A stretch of DNA of 64,000 bases from the NCBI RefSeq assembly GCF_027887165.1, contig NC_077232.1, forward strand, positions 18,058,755-18,122,754, written 5' to 3'. Positions 11,330 through 23,459 of the stretch are shown here, piece by piece. A model generated the notes under the pieces. It had not been told where the DNA came from. It did not search any database and saw only the letters and a program-made list of their open reading frames with translations. This DNA is from Monodelphis domestica (taxonomy: Eukaryota > Chordata > Mammalia > Didelphimorphia > Didelphidae). Numbering within the stretch: position 1 is the first letter of the stretch; every line of letters starts with the position of its first letter. Position numbers and translations under genes: made by a program.

Positions 11330-12660
11330 GAAAGGACATTTTCAAAGCAAGTTTAAACAGAATAAAACAGGACTTCTAAGTAGATTTTCTTTCTGTTTTT
11401 CATACCCACATAGAAGTCTCCTCCTTGTCAAATGGCATATATATATATATATATAGTGATAAAAATAAGAGCTCATTCTCTGAAGGCTGCATTGACACTG
11501 CCATTGATTCAGACAAAAAGTCAAGTGGGCAGATATGAACTGTAGGGGAAATAGACGCCATGGAGAGGAAGGTTGGGTAAATTTGGAGGGGTAACAGTTC
11601 TGAAGAGGGAGAGATAAGTAGAGGGGTAAAAATGAGGAAAAATAGAGCAAGCATGTGGAGAGAAGCCAGTAGAGAAGTGAGAAAGACAGGAGGAGCCTGC
11701 GAGGCCTGAAGAGTTGATTCTAGAGCTGACCCTTGAGAGATTGGCCACTACCAAGATAACAATTCCATTTAGTCTGCTCTTGAGACTGGAGAGATAGAAA
11801 CGTAGAAGTCACTCTTCATTGGACCCCAATTAGATGTCACAATGAATGATGTCATTCTCTGACTAAGGACTTGAGATTCGCTCCACTGTATGTTGGTAGC
11901 AATCTTATAGAGAGGTGCTTAGATTTAGAACTGGAAGGGACCTCAGAGGTCAGTATGTATAAATTACTCATTTTACAGAGAAGGCTCTTGGGCTTAGAGG
12001 AGTGAATTGACTTGTTTGATTCAAATACTTGTCCTTTGAGATCAAATCCAATATTTGTCCCATGATTCTCTTTACTATGCTATTTTTCTTTTGAGTCAGA
12101 AGGCCCTGGGTTCAAGTATCTGACCCAAACTAGCTGTGTGATGATGGGCCAGTACTTAAAGTCTCAGTGTATCAGGAAACAACAGATTGGTTGCTGATCT
12201 GCGTCAATGGAGACAACTTCCCTATGAGGAACTCCATACTGGGATGACATCCCAGGTCTGGGACAAAAAAATTTCGCCTTCATTTAACTTGCCTTCCTAA
12301 ATTTATTCATAGATTCACAGATCTTTTACATGGTCTGGCTTAGAGGTGCATTGATGGAGACCCAGGCTAAGGCTTCAGCTGATTGATGACCTAAAACAGC
12401 ACATGGGAATAGGAGGTCCTCAGGATAATTGAGGGACTAGAAGAGCCCCAGTGGAAGAGACTAGGAAGGAAGATGTACCCAGAGGCACAGCTTAGTATGG
12501 AGATTGCTGGAACTTTAGGAAGGTAGTTTTCAACTTGGTATAAAGAAATAATTGGTGACCATTTACGTTGTCCAACAGTAGGACAGACTGACTCACAAGG
12601 CAGTGAAAGCTTTGTGAAAGCCTCTGAAGATGCACAAGAAGAATTCTGTCAGGTTACTGT
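11330..12660. repeat. Block paralogous to 34490-37330
   Basis: AAGTTTAAACAGAATAAAAC near 11349 matches AAGTTTAAAGTGAATAAAAC near 34521, and CAACTTGGTATAAAGAAATA near 12531 matches CAGCTTGGTATAAGGAGAAA near 37259. The later copy has acquired SINE, microsatellite and L1 insertions. An (AT)n run of about 18 bases sits near 11437. This is inherited duplication DNA, not a gene. Confidence 0.55.
11910..12180. repeat. MIR fragments in opposite orientations
   Basis: An inverted core (CATTTTACAGAGAAGGCTCT) is followed by a sense piece (CTAGCTGTGTGATGATGGGC near 12130). Confidence 0.5.
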
Positions 12661-13233
12661 ATTAAGGAAGAGGAGACTAGGTTAGGTGACAAAGCACTGT
12701 GCCTTTATGTACCTTATGCTGGTGCTTCTCAGCCAGAAACTTTCTCAAAGTTGCTGTCCTTGGCTCTAGGGGTAGGTCTAAGGCTAAATACTAGATCTGT
12801 CATTTTGTTGGTATAGGGATTTGCAATTTACTGTCTTCAAGTTGCTGAGTCAGAAGTGAGAATTGAACTCAGGACTTCCTGGCTCTGATCCATTACCAAG
12901 TTCTGCTTTTCATACTGGGACATATGAAGACAAAATATTATAATTTATACTTATACAAGGTACCTCAAAAGTCTCAGTGTAGACTAGCTTAAATGACTTA
13001 AATCTTAAATAGTTTAAGTACTTGAAACTTTTATCACTTAAGTCTATACTAAGAGATTTAAGGCATACTTTTGAAGTATATAGAGAATAACAAAGTAAAT
13101 ACAAGTTTTTTTTGGGGGTGTGGGGACCATTGAGGAACTAGCAATTGGGTATATAAGGAAAGGCTTCATGTTTGAAGAACCACTGTTGCTAAATTTGGAA
13201 AGAGGCTAGAAAAGGGTTTTAAGAAGTTAACGA

Positions 13234-13437
13234 GGGGGCGGCTGGGTGGCTCAGTGGATTGAGAGCCAGACCTAGAGATATGGGAGGTCCTAGGTTCAAA
13301 TCTGGCCTCAGACACTTTCCAGCTGTATGATCCTGAGCAAGTCACTTGACTCCCATTGCCTAGCCCTTACCACTCTTCTGTCTTAGAACCAATACACAGT
13401 ATTGATTCCAAGATGGAAGGTGAAGGTTAAAAAAAAA
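13234..13437 (+). repeat. tRNA-derived marsupial SINE (WSINE1-like)
   Basis: Full-length: GGGGGCGGCTGGGTGGCTCA head to an A10 tail. AGAAGTTAA before and AGAGGTTAA after look like the target duplication. Confidence 0.9.
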
Positions 13438-13869
13438 AGAGGTTAAGGAAAATTGGGAGTTTGTTCCAGGCAAAGGGGATATGAGTTTGTACAAAGTCAT
13501 TGAAATGAAAGATGGAATGTCCCGTGTAAGGGAGAGCAAAGAACTCACGATGTTTAGAGGATAGAGTGCAACTGGGCAGTTTGGCTCGAGGGTAGAGTAT
13601 TCCAGTGAACATATATGAAACATATATGAAAACAGTACAGAAAATGAGACTCAAACTAGAGAGGAGTTGGTATTTGATGCCAAAAGTCATAAGAAGGCAC
13701 TGGAGCATCATGAACAAAGGAGTAGTATGGTTTGAGATGCATTTGAGGATTCTCACTGTTGTGTGTATATAGAATGAATTGGAGAGGAGAGGGATAAGGA
13801 GGAGAGACCAATGAGGTTATTCGAGTCATGTTCTGTTTATGAAACTGGAGGTAAAAATAGCTATACACC

Positions 13870-14060
13870 ATGGGAGATACCAGCTGTTAGTCAATAAACA
13901 CTTATCACTATATTTACTACAATAAACTATTTATTACTACACTTTACTGTGTGCCAGGCACTGTGGAGCTTAGTGCTGGGGCTACCCATATGAAAAAAGA
14001 CAGTCCCTGAGCACAGGAAACTTACAATTGAATGGGGGGAAGACAATGTACAAAAGAAAG
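13870..14060 (+). repeat. Unclassified old interspersed repeat
   Basis: TGTGCCAGGCACTGTGGAGC, GTGCTGGGGCTACCCATATG and GACAGTCCCTGAGCACAGGA recur in weathered form at 23460-23576 and 35920-36160. It is a family I recognise in marsupial DNA but cannot name. Confidence 0.5.
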
Positions 14061-14565
14061 CTGAAAAGCAGGGCGACAGGGGTATATTGGGGAAGGTACC
14101 AGAGACTGGACCATAGTAGAAAATTCAGTGAAGTCCCAAAGTAGTGGAGCCAGTGAGAAATTAGCATATATTCTGAGCTGAGCTCCCTCCTTCAATGGAG
14201 CCTTTGACTTCATGACTCCATGTTACAATCAGGGGTGCCAAAAGGTAGTGATAAGTGTTAGGTGGAGTCCCAAAGTTGATGGGATCTGATATGAGATTGA
14301 TGATGATGAGATTATCTTTCCAATAAAGATCTTGGGGGGGGTATAGTAGAGAAGTCATAAATGGGATTAGCCCTGCCAATAAAGACAAAAAGCTAAGGAG
14401 AGTGAAAAGGCAAGTAAACTCTCAGAAAACATACACTGTGGAACAGAAGGTCATAGATATTAGGAGTGAAGGGTCATAGGATTCTTATTAGGTTATCAGT
14501 TCAGTCTCCCTGTTCCCTAACAGATGAGCTTGCCATGAAGTGATGCATAGAAACCCATATTATTA

Positions 14566-14883
14566 TTATTTAATTTGGAACATTTTATTTAATTAATTAA
14601 TTTAGAATATTTTCCCATGGTTACAAGATTCATGTTCTATTCCCCCCTCTCCCCAGTAGTTGACTTGAAATTCCATTGGGTTTTACATGTGCTGTTGATC
14701 AAGACCTATTTCCATATTATTGATATTTGCACTAGGGTGATCATTTAGAGTCTATATCCCCATCAACCCCTGTGATCAAACAGTTGTTTTTCTTCTGTGT
14801 TTTTACTCCCACAGTTCTTGCTCTGAATGTGGATAGCATTCTTTCTCATAAGTCTCTCAGGATTGTCCTGTAACATTGTATAG
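14566..14883 (-). mobile_element. L1 3' UTR fragment, inverted
   Basis: The wording ACAAGATTCATGTTCTATTC, CCATTGGGTTTTACATGTGC and AATGTGGATAGCATTCTTTC is the marsupial L1 3' UTR read backwards. A 16-base target duplication (GAAACCCATATTATTA) flanks it at 14550-14565 and 14884-14899, showing a 5'-truncated insertion of about 318 bases. Confidence 0.85.
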
Positions 14884-14899
14884 GAAACCCATATTATTA

Positions 14900-16560
14900 A
14901 AAGGTAGTGAAAGAAAAAAAAAACCACCAGCTTTGGAGCTTCTGCCTACAGTGAGTTCCAAGTCCAATTTATCACACCACAAGGAAGACTCAAGGCCTAC
15001 ATATGGGATTACCGAATTCTTCACCATATTCTTAGTTGATGCCATGAAGCAAATACCAGATGGAAACTGTCTTCTATTTCCTACACTGTTTTGCCTTCTC
15101 ACAGTTGGAATGGCCATAGGAATTGGCTGTGGTCAAATAAATAATTGAATTATCTCCCTAGAATTCACGTTTCAGAGCATTCTTATTATACTATGTAGGG
15201 GTGACCTACTACTAGGAAAAGCTGTGGAGTTGTATCTGTTTAATAAAGATAATAACTGTATCAAAAAAGAGTGACATACTACATGAAGAATCAAAACATA
15301 CCAATACTTCATAATGAAATTAGAACTTCATGAAATACAGCAGATTGGGGGATAAGGCATAGTTTTCTAGTTGATAGGACTTTGGAGAGATTCTTATTCA
15401 GTTAATCCTCACTAACCAAACTCAATAGATTAATGCAATGATTATGGATGCACAGGGGAGAGACAGAGAAGAGAGAGGGGAGTTCCTAGTCTTTGGGAAA
15501 CAGAGTTGTTCTAAGCCACCAACCCTCTACTCTAATGGAAAAAAAACATTTCTGCTGGGGTGAGAAAGGTTGTGCCAAGATTCCTTTTGGATGAATGGGG
15601 TCAGGCCAGCAATGATTTATTATAGTTAAATATTACATAAGAATACTATATGCTAATTTATGTATATTCTGCATTTCTTAATAGAATATAAGCTCCCATG
15701 AGGGTAAAAACTGCTTTGTTTTTGACTTTCTATACCCTAGTGTTTAGGAAAGTAAATTATATACTGTAAGTTATTTAATAAATCCCTGATCTAAGTTGAA
15801 TTTCATTTCATTGCAAAGGAATTACAATTACATTACAAAAACATTGGTTTTAGTGTTTATAAATCTCCACTGGAAACTTCCTTTAATCTTTTGAGTCAGT
15901 CTTTCCTTGTTTTTCTTGTCCCTGTCCTTTATTTATTTCCTTAATTAAATTCAATAATTAGTTTGTAGTGATACTCTACATTTACTCTCCATCTTCCTCT
16001 CAGGATTCCAGAGTACTCCTGAGGGACAATGGAGGGTGATTCTCCAATTAGATCAGTTCAAGCTCCCATCCCAGGGTTTTCCTTCTAATGTTATCCATCA
16101 GAAATTAGTTTCCAAGTATCACTTAACCAGTTAACATCCATCAGTTGTAGAAAAGCATATTTACTCTGAATATATAGTAAGAACAAAAGTATAGACATCT
16201 CCCTGTCCCCAGCACCCAGAGGCACACTCTCTTTTATACCATCTCAGTCTCTGGGTAGAGTGAGCTCAAAATGAGATTAGTTTACATGTAGTATACACTC
16301 TGACAAGTTCACTTCCAACAGAAACATAGATAAAGAATGGAAAAGTCTTTATTTCTACCAACATTGTCCTAGCTCAGGAAATAAATCAGAACTTTTTGCT
16401 ATTTGGCTTCCAAACAAAATCTACCATGGACTTCAGCTCCCAAACTTCTAGTGGCTCATTCTTGTGCCCTGTCAAAGCCCATATAATGTCTTTTGAACTA
16501 ATCCTCAGTTTCAGTTCTGTAGCTAATAAACAAGATTCTCCTCCACCACATGATTACAGA
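14900..16560. other. Gene-free stretch
   Basis: There is no supported gene. The 90-codon frame here starts inside the L1 target duplication and matches nothing I know. An AATAAA lies near 15242 and the sequence around 15650-15960 is AT-rich. Confidence 0.45.
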
Positions 16561-16564
16561 CAAG

Positions 16565-17045
16565 AACCAGTTACAGAATGTCAATAAATGCTCCAAAGTT
16601 CACATGAAGATTTCATTGGATGAGACCTCAGCCCAGATTCACAAAGATGGTGCTTATTAGCCAGACCCAAGTTACATGACTCCTGATCAGAGTGAAATAT
16701 GTTCATGAGGAAGACATAGGCCTCCAACCCTACCATTAGAACACTTCTTTTCATGTTAGATTTCCCCAGAAACATGGCATACGCCCACCTTAAGTTGTGA
16801 TGTAGTGTTTTGGGAATGGATGAATATAGTAGACCAAAAAAAAATTAGGAAAGAATATACAAGAGTCTTTTTATAGAAAAAGATCTGTTAATAATGAATT
16901 AGAATGACTTTGTACAGTTACCTTGATAGTCACCCCAATCCTTCCTTATCCTTCAGATACCCAGATTTACCTCTCATTCAAGGTATGTTTCTGACAATGG
17001 TTTATGTCCAGACATGATTTACTGCATTGGATTGATTCTTCCAAT
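16565..17045 (+). repeat. OR upstream block shared with 39300-39995
   Basis: CCAGTTACAGAATGTCAATA near 16568 matches CCAGTTACAGAATTATAAGT near 39309. Further matches (TGCTCCAAAGTTCACATGAA; CAGACATGATTTACTGC-type wording) continue to the acceptor. The 17 kb and 40 kb genes therefore share their proximal upstream DNA. Confidence 0.65.
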
Positions 17046-17064
17046 AATTTCTTTCTTTTTACAG
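17046..17064 (+). promoter_or_regulatory. 3' splice acceptor before the 17 kb OR
   Basis: TTTCTTTCTTTTTACAG ends at 17064, 30 bases before the ATG at 17094. Confidence 0.65.
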
Positions 17065-17093
17065 ATCATTGATCCAACTTTCAAAGGCTGATC

Positions 17094-18029
17094 ATGGAGA
17101 ACAGATCAGAAGTGAATGAGTTCATCCTTATAGGATTAACAGATGCCCCAGAGCTTCAGGTCCTCCTCTTCATAATGTTCACGGTCATTTACCTCATCAC
17201 TTTGGTGGGGAATCTAGGGATGGTAGTCCTGATCTTCTGTGATTCTAACCTCCACACACCTATGTACTTTTTCCTCAGTAATCTCTCTCTCATGGATTTT
17301 GGCTATTCCACAGCTATTACTCCTAAGGTGATGGCAGGGTTCCTCACGGGGGACAAAGTCATCTCTTACAATGCATGTGCCACTCAGTTTTTCTTCTTTG
17401 TGGCCTTTTCCACTGTTGAAAGTTATCTCTTGGCTGCAATGGCCTATGATCGCCATGTGGCTGTGTGTAAACCTCTCCATTACATGACCACCATGACATC
17501 CAAAGTGTGTGTGAGTCTAGCCATTGGTTCCTATGTCTGTGGTTTTCTGAATTCTTCCATTCACACAAGAGACACCTTTAGTTTTGACTTCTGTAGTTCT
17601 AATGTGATCCATCACTTTTTCTGTGATTTCCCAGCACTTGTGGCTCTCTCCTGTTCTGACACACACACTAGTGAATTGATTATCGTCTTTGTAGTGGGAT
17701 TCAATGTCATTTTTTCCATTTTAGTCATCTTGCTATCTTACTTATTCATCTTTATTGCCATCCTGAGAATGCGTTCAGCCGAGGGTCGACAGAAAGCTTT
17801 CTCCACCTGTACTTCCCACCTTACAGCAGTGTTCATATTCTATGGGTCAGCAATCTTCATGTATTTACAACCCAGTTCTAGTCATTCCATGGATACTGAC
17901 AAAATAGCATCTGTCTTCTATACCATGGTCATTCCTATGTTGAACCCTCTGGTCTATAGCCTGAGGAATAAGGAGGTAAAAAAATCTTTCTTTAAAATTT
18001 CTGAAAGGGCGAAGTCTTCATTCGTCTAA
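17094..18029 (+). CDS. OR5B-like: Olfactory receptor, OR5B-like
   Basis: This is an intact intronless seven-TM odorant receptor of 311 residues. It has a glycosylation site at N3 (NRS), GN at 39-40, [14 protein letters not shown] from 57, C95, [10 protein letters not shown] at 116-125, cysteines C167, C177 and C187 in extracellular loop 2, [11 protein letters not shown] in TM6 and [12 protein letters not shown] from 281. The N-terminal and TM5-TM7 wording ([17 protein letters not shown]) is that of the OR5B subfamily as I remember it. It is closest in TM3 to loop 2 to the 40 kb gene (both have [20 protein letters not shown]). The C-terminus ends RAKSSFV, shorter than the 40 and 49 kb genes. 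It should couple to Golf in olfactory cilia; the ligand is unknown. Confidence 0.95.
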   Translation: MENRSEVNEFILIGLTDAPELQVLLFIMFTVIYLITLVGNLGMVVLIFCDSNLHTPMYFFLSNLSLMDFGYSTAITPKVMAGFLTGDKVISYNACATQFFFFVAFSTVESYLLAAMAYDRHVAVCKPLHYMTTMTSKVCVSLAIGSYVCGFLNSSIHTRDTFSFDFCSSNVIHHFFCDFPALVALSCSDTHTSELIIVFVVGFNVIFSILVILLSYLFIFIAILRMRSAEGRQKAFSTCTSHLTAVFIFYGSAIFMYLQPSSSHSMDTDKIASVFYTMVIPMLNPLVYSLRNKEVKKSFFKISERAKSSFV

Positions 18030-18317
18030 TCTTTTTAATTGAGCATCAAACCTAATAAGTGTTTTCCCTCTTCATTTATGCAATCACAGCACACATATCT
18101 CCACAGACCATTCCCTTTGTGGATCAAGAAAGCTAGATTCCTGCAAAACATCTTCCCCTGTAGGTTTCCAACTACCAAGTCTCCAATTTGTAGTTCGTGG
18201 GAATTTGGGGAAATGAAACCATTTCCCACAATTCCATCCCTTAGCCCATGATACTTTCTGAAGTTGAAAAAAAAATCACTTCATTTCCTAAAGAGATCCA
18301 GCTGTTACTGTAGATAG

Positions 18318-18445
18318 AGGTACACTAGTCATAGCAATAGGACAAAACGATCCCTGCTATCATTTCTTGTAGCATGCTACTATTCCATCACATTTGTACA
18401 CCATTACTTATTCGTCCAATTCTTTGGTACCACAAAAAGAACTAG
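18318..18445 (-). mobile_element. L1 fragment, inverted
   Basis: This stretch pairs, in reverse complement, with 26325-26433 (about 88 percent by eye). Both join an L1 ORF2 C-terminal piece to the same short extra segment. Confidence 0.6.
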
Positions 18446-18858
18446 GACTAGAAGTTGCCTTTGTGCTCATTTTAGGACCTTTCTTAAGTAATTTAGTATA
18501 TGTACTAAATGCCTTGGGGATCAAAATACTTGTACTACCTATCTCAAGTGGTGGCTGTGAGTAAAGTGTTACAGAAGAGCAAATTCCTATTCTCCCTGAA
18601 TTTTGTTTTGTTCTGTACTCCTGGTTTCTTTGACACAGGATGCTACCAGTGAGGCATCTCTTTCTACTCAGATAGATGTGGGACTTGTTTATAACTTGCA
18701 TTTTTGGAGGACTGCCTGGGGGCACTGATAGATCAAGTGAATTCCTTATGATCACACAGGAAGTCAGAAGCCAAATGGTGACAGAATTTTCCTCACTACA
18801 AAGTCAGTCTTCTGCCTTTAATTTATGATGTTGTCCATATTTATTTTTCAGAGATGGA

Positions 18859-18864
18859 AATAAA
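18859..18864 (+). promoter_or_regulatory. Candidate poly(A) signal, 17 kb OR
   Basis: An AATAAA 830 bases after the stop lies at the position equivalent to AATAAA at 41693 and 51519 in the next two OR units, within alignable 3' flank. Confidence 0.4.
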
Positions 18865-19362
18865 AATTCTAATTTTACTGAGTGACACTGTAGAAATAAA
18901 GACAAAGGCCTTTTCTGTGGATGTTCTTTCTTTTTGTTCTTAGTAATGAGATTCAAAATCATCCAGTTCTGCATTGAAATCCTTTCCTTCTATCTTTAAT
19001 GTCTATCTTCATCTTTGGTATATTTATTTGGTCACTTTGACTGAAGGACAGACAGCAGCCTCTTCTCATCACACTATGATTGAACCAGCACTTTTTAACT
19101 GATTTCCTTTGTATAATCTTCTCCATATTGCAAAGGAGATTGTTGTTCATGTATCGGACAAAATAGATCTCTTCTACCTCTAAGTATTTCAGATTCTGAA
19201 TTTGAGTGTTTGAATTTAGCTCTTTCTAAAGAGTCACAAAGGTAGTTATTTTAATTGGTACAGTTTTGAAGGAAGTAAACTGGATTGCCCCTTCATCTGA
19301 TCTGATCAGAATCCAGACTGATACTAGAATCAGGAGTAATTTGCCTTAGAAGTGACTCACCT

Positions 19363-19547
19363 AGGGGGCAGCTGGGTGGCTCAGTGGATTGAGAGCCAGG
19401 CCTAGAGACAGGAGGTCCTAGGTTCAAATCTGGCCTCAGACACTTCCTATCTGTGTGACCCTGCGCAAGTCACTTGACCCCCATTGCCTAGTCCTTACCA
19501 CTCTTCTGTCTTGGAGCCAATACACAGTAGGTAAGGGTTAAAAAAAA
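19363..19547 (+). repeat. tRNA-derived marsupial SINE (WSINE1-like)
   Basis: A perfect 13-base target duplication AAGTGACTCACCT lies at 19350-19362 and 19548-19560. The 3' tail lacks the segment that normally follows CAATACACAGTA. Confidence 0.95.
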
Positions 19548-20053
19548 AAGTGACTCACCTGTCAACTTTCAGGATATAATGAAAGATTCAGTTACCAAAA
19601 GAAGCAGAGATTCTCTCTCTGAGGCTGGTGGGATTAAGGAAGCTATTAGTTGCTATTAGTGAAGTGGGCTAGGTAAAGGAAGTTGTATTACTTCCTCACC
19701 TTCAACGTGGCACATAATTTTCTTAGGGATTGTTAAATGGAGCATGTGTGGAAACTTTATTTTTATTATGAATTTAAGTATTAACAAACAAGAACATTTT
19801 AGTTTACAAAAACATAAAAAGAAGATTGTGTATGAATCTGTGAATTACTATTATTTGTAGTTTTAAACTATTTATTTAATATGTAATAAGACTCTCCTGC
19901 TTGTCCATGTCCCCTTTGGAAATTTTTATGCTCTTTTTCTATGTACTTTTAATGCTTCATAGTTCTGCCTTATTTCTTGACTCCCCCTTTTTTATATCAC
20001 TTTGACCCCCAATTACACTTAACATCAACCACTCCCCTTTAAGGGAGAAATAT

Positions 20054-20205
20054 ATATTTTTAAGTTTATTTAGTCAATTTAGAACATTATTCCTTGATTA
20101 TAAGAATCATATTCTATCCCTAGCTCCCCTACCTCCCCCGCCTTCCTATAGCCCATGCACAATTCCACTGGGTATCACATGTGTCCTTGATCAGAACCTA
20201 TTTCA
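20054..20205 (-). mobile_element. Short L1 3' UTR insertion, inverted
   Basis: TTATTTAGTCAATTTAGAAC and ATAAGAATCATATTCTATCC are L1 3' UTR wording. AAGGGAGAAATA (20041) and AGGGGAGAAATA (near 20206) form the target duplication. Confidence 0.8.
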
Positions 20206-20429
20206 GGGGAGAAATACTTAAAAAAAAATCAAATGATTCCAAGCTACATTATGGGAAATCACTTTGTGTAGGACCTTAGGGAATTGTCTTAGCCCCTGCC
20301 AGTTTTCCTATTGTGATGGCTCCATCAGGTCTCTCTACCTAATTAGCTCATGGACTTGATGTCTTGACTCTTCTGATAGCAGCCAAATCCTCTATGTACC
20401 ACTGAAAATCTCTGCTAATATCTGAATAC

Positions 20430-20790
20430 AGTTGTGAGTTCCCTTTAATAATCAATGATGCCTCTCCATAGGCTCAGGTATGTGTTTTTCAGGGGAGTGA
20501 AATGAGAAACCCTGTGGTTCCTCAGAAGAACCTTTGAAATCTAAGAGGACAAGAGCCCCAAACGTTTAAAACCCCATTCTAAGACCTGATCACCAATTCT
20601 AGAAAGCCTTCTTCCACTCCATTTGGATATTGTCCATGGGACAAGTGTGAGGTTGGTTGTCTATTGTTCATCTATTAATTCATTCAGAGACAGTTCTCCC
20701 ATACCTCAGTTCATCTAGTGAGCTGACTGATACAAAGATCCATGAAGCAATAGAGGCTGAGTGTAACAATTCACATTCTGTAGAAGGATG
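20430..20790. repeat. Conserved intergenic module, unit 2 copy
   Basis: TTCATCTATTAATTCATTCA and CATACCTCAGTTCATCTAGT align with the same module at 9300, 31120, 44600 and 58470. Confidence 0.55.
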
Positions 20791-21383
20791 AGATCCCCTC
20801 AAAGGAGAATTTTTGTACAAGGAACCAGGGATTCCCAGACTATACTTCATAAATTAATGATATAGATCATTCTTGGAATTCAGTATTGAGACTAAACAGA
20901 ACTTGGCAAAGAGTTGTAATGATTAAGAATGTAATTAAAATTCTTTACAAAGAGAATACTGACTTATTGGTTCTGAGGCCAATGACTCCTTTAATTTTAT
21001 AAGTTTTAGAGGAAAATCATTTGTTGTAATGGGAAACACCAAAGAGAGGCAGTAATTTGGAAAGAGATGCTAATACAAAATGGTACCGAGGAAGTCTCTT
21101 TCCCCAAAATGGAATAGCAGCTGATACCTCTTACAAGGGAAACTCTTTGATTATACATGCTAAGAGAATAGTTTAAAAAGTGGGATGTTCTTATTTAGAA
21201 GGAACCAAGTATTTAACATTTCTCTTAATGGAGAATTTCAGAAAGAATCTGGATTGTTGGGAAGTTTGAAGAGAAAATTCTTGTTCAAGGATGGACTGGA
21301 ATGAATGATATCTAGGGTTGATTCCAACTCTGGGAATCTGATTCTGAAGTTGAATTTATTGCTTAAGAAAGACTTAGAGAAGG

Positions 21384-21585
21384 GGGGCAGCTGGGTGGCT
21401 CAGTGGATTGAGAGCCAGGCCCAGAGATGGGAGGTCCTGGGTTCAAATCTGGCTTCTGACACTTCCTAGCTGTGTGACCCTGGGAAAGTCACTTGACCCC
21501 CATTTCCTAGCCCTTACTGCTTTTCTGCCTTAGAACCAATATACAGTATTGCTTCTAAGACAGAAGGTAAGGGGTTTTTTTTAAT
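21384..21585 (+). repeat. tRNA-derived marsupial SINE (WSINE1-like)
   Basis: Full-length. AGAAAGACTT at 21366-21375 and 21586-21595 is the target duplication. Confidence 0.9.
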
Positions 21586-21826
21586 AGAAAGACTTCAGTC
21601 TCTTAGTTTGGGATTTATATACTAGAATCAATCATGGGCTTCATTCTCCTGAGAATCTAGACTGAGCTGCTAGAGTTAGTTGGTACTTGCTAAAGGTATA
21701 ATCCATATATATTACAACCTTTCTTATGACTCTTCAACCAAAAAAATAAAAAGACACAATATCACTGAGTTTTAAGTGTTTGAATTCCTTTATCTGTAAA
21801 ATGAGAAGATTGGTCTTGATGACCAC

Positions 21827-22612
21827 TGTGGAAAGGAAACAAGAACAAGTTCTGGACTTTCTGCCACTGTGTTGGAATAAGCAACAATGGAAATATCTAG
21901 AGAGAAGAAATTGTCAAGACTGACAGTTGGTGGGGGAAGGGGCAACTGGGAGTGGCAGTTGAGTCTTGTGACTAGCACTTCCTTCCTGCCGGGCTTCCTT
22001 CCTTCCTGGTGTTGGAGGTGGGAGGAGTGTTGGCTTCCCAGTCTGAATTCGCAGTGCCTCTTCTTGGTTCAGCCCGAAGACACAGGCCCAATCAGCTGCG
22101 AAAGTTAGAACTTTCCTTGGTTGCTTGCTGTCTATTGCTAAGTTTCTGAATTTGACAAAGCTAACACAGATATAGAGTAGACGGGTGTGGGAAAAACCCT
22201 CCACCAGCCTGTGAGGCCTGGCCTTAGCTCCAAAGCTGAGGAAGACTCCACCTTATTTAGGGACATCCCTCTTCCCTCTTTCCTGATATCTCTCCAATCC
22301 AAACTGGTTATTCAACTTTATCTCATTTGTATTCGCAGTCAGATAAGTGGACTATCTTTTCTGGGGCATAGAGGGAGCTGAACATCAGTTCAGTCATTCA
22401 ATGACAAACAGTCCTTATCAGACCCCTGCTGCTTCCTCTTGGCAGGGGGCATCTCTCTCCTTTGCTTCACTGAGCAATATTCCTTCTCTCCCCTCAACTC
22501 CTCCATACCCTGCTACAAACCTTCCACATCCCCCATTTTTCCAATTCCCCATCTCTTCCTCAATAAATATTACACCACTCAGGTCACTTGCAACTAAAAA
22601 TCTGAGTCTATG
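21827..22612 (+). other. GC-richer block ending in AATAAA, possible old LTR-like or processed element
   Basis: This is a non-coding block with higher GC than its surroundings. Its left edge cuts off a MIR tail (ATCTGTAAAATGAGAAGATT), and AATAAA at 22562 sits near its right edge. No clear terminal repeats or target duplication were found and I do not recognise a gene. An LTR-like origin is only a guess. Confidence 0.25.
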
Positions 22613-22639
22613 AAGATTAATTTGGAGAAGGCTTTATGG

Positions 22640-22765
22640 ATCATCAAATTTTACTGATGAGGAAACTGAGGCTTTGAGAGAGTAAAAGTTTTACCTAAGG
22701 TAACATATATAGTAAATAACAGAATGAGATTTTGAATTCAGATATTCTTATTCCACATCAAAAGG
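22640..22765 (-). repeat. MIR fragment
   Basis: TTTTACTGATGAGGAAACTG is the inverted MIR core. Confidence 0.6.
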
Positions 22766-22964
22766 TCTTTTAAGTCCAATAGTGGCCACTAATTCATAAA
22801 TTTGTTAATTATTTCCCTGTGCATTCCAAAGGACTTTACAATAAACTTTAAACCCTAAATTAAAAAAATATCCTACTTTTACCATACATATCATCTTGCC
22901 TTTATTGGTCAAAATTCATCAGATTATATCATGATTTAAATATTTGTAAACAAAGATGATATTG

Positions 22965-23125
22965 TATAGTTTGAGGCAAGGGAAAAGTCATTTAGTCTTA
23001 CTCCCTCATTTTGCTAGTGAGGTAATTAAGCACCAGAAAGGGGAAGTGACTTGTCTAATGTCACAGATTAAGTTAGTGGCAGAGGCAGGACTAAACCCCA
23101 ACTCTCCTACTTCTTAGCGTACTAG
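22965..23125 (-). repeat. MIR fragment
   Basis: GGGGAAGTGACTTGTCTAAT and GTGGCAGAGGCAGGACTAAA follow the inverted MIR core order. It ends at the pentanucleotide repeat. Confidence 0.6.
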
Positions 23126-23134
23126 TCTTTCTAC

Positions 23135-23213
23135 AGTATAGTATAGTATAGTATAGTATAGTATAGTATAGTATAGTATAGTATAGTATAGTATAATATA
23201 GTATAGTATAGAA
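23135..23213. repeat. Pentanucleotide microsatellite (AGTAT)n
   Basis: About 16 copies of AGTAT with one imperfect copy near 23194. It lies between an inverted MIR on the left and a sense MIR on the right. Confidence 0.95.
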
Positions 23214-23214
23214 T

Positions 23215-23375
23215 CTAAAACCAGAGACTTTGGCTGTATTCCTGTCTCTGACACTATAGACCTTGGGCAAGTCATTTAATTTCCTATGTCCCACTTTATT
23301 TATCAGTAACATGAGAGAATTTAGACTAGATGACTTCTAAGGTCACTTCCAGCTCCAACTCTATGATTATATGAA
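23215..23375 (+). repeat. MIR fragment
   Basis: CTTGGGCAAGTCATTTAATT and TTTAGACTAGATGACTTCTA are the MIR core and 3' half. Confidence 0.6.
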
Positions 23376-23459
23376 CAATTTTAATAGAAACTCTTGATTT
23401 TCATTGTTGTTTTCTAGGTCTTCTTAATTCATATTTTTATGTGTTCAATTTAGTTAATC

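Noticed and set aside
14876-15148. 90-codon plus-strand frame with a hydrophobic C-terminal stretch
   Set aside because: It begins inside the L1 target duplication, matches no family I know, has no splice or promoter context and has no counterpart in other units.
18408-18755. 115-codon minus-strand frame downstream of the 17 kb OR
   Set aside because: It starts beside an L1 fragment in the OR 3' flank, has no domain and is not conserved in the 40 and 49 kb units.
21827-22612. GC-richer block as a definite LTR
   Set aside because: I found no convincing TG/CA ends with a matching target duplication, so it is listed only as a low-confidence block.
23135-23213. Regular short repeats as a CRISPR-like array
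   Set aside because: A pure pentanucleotide microsatellite with no spacers, in a mammalian genome.
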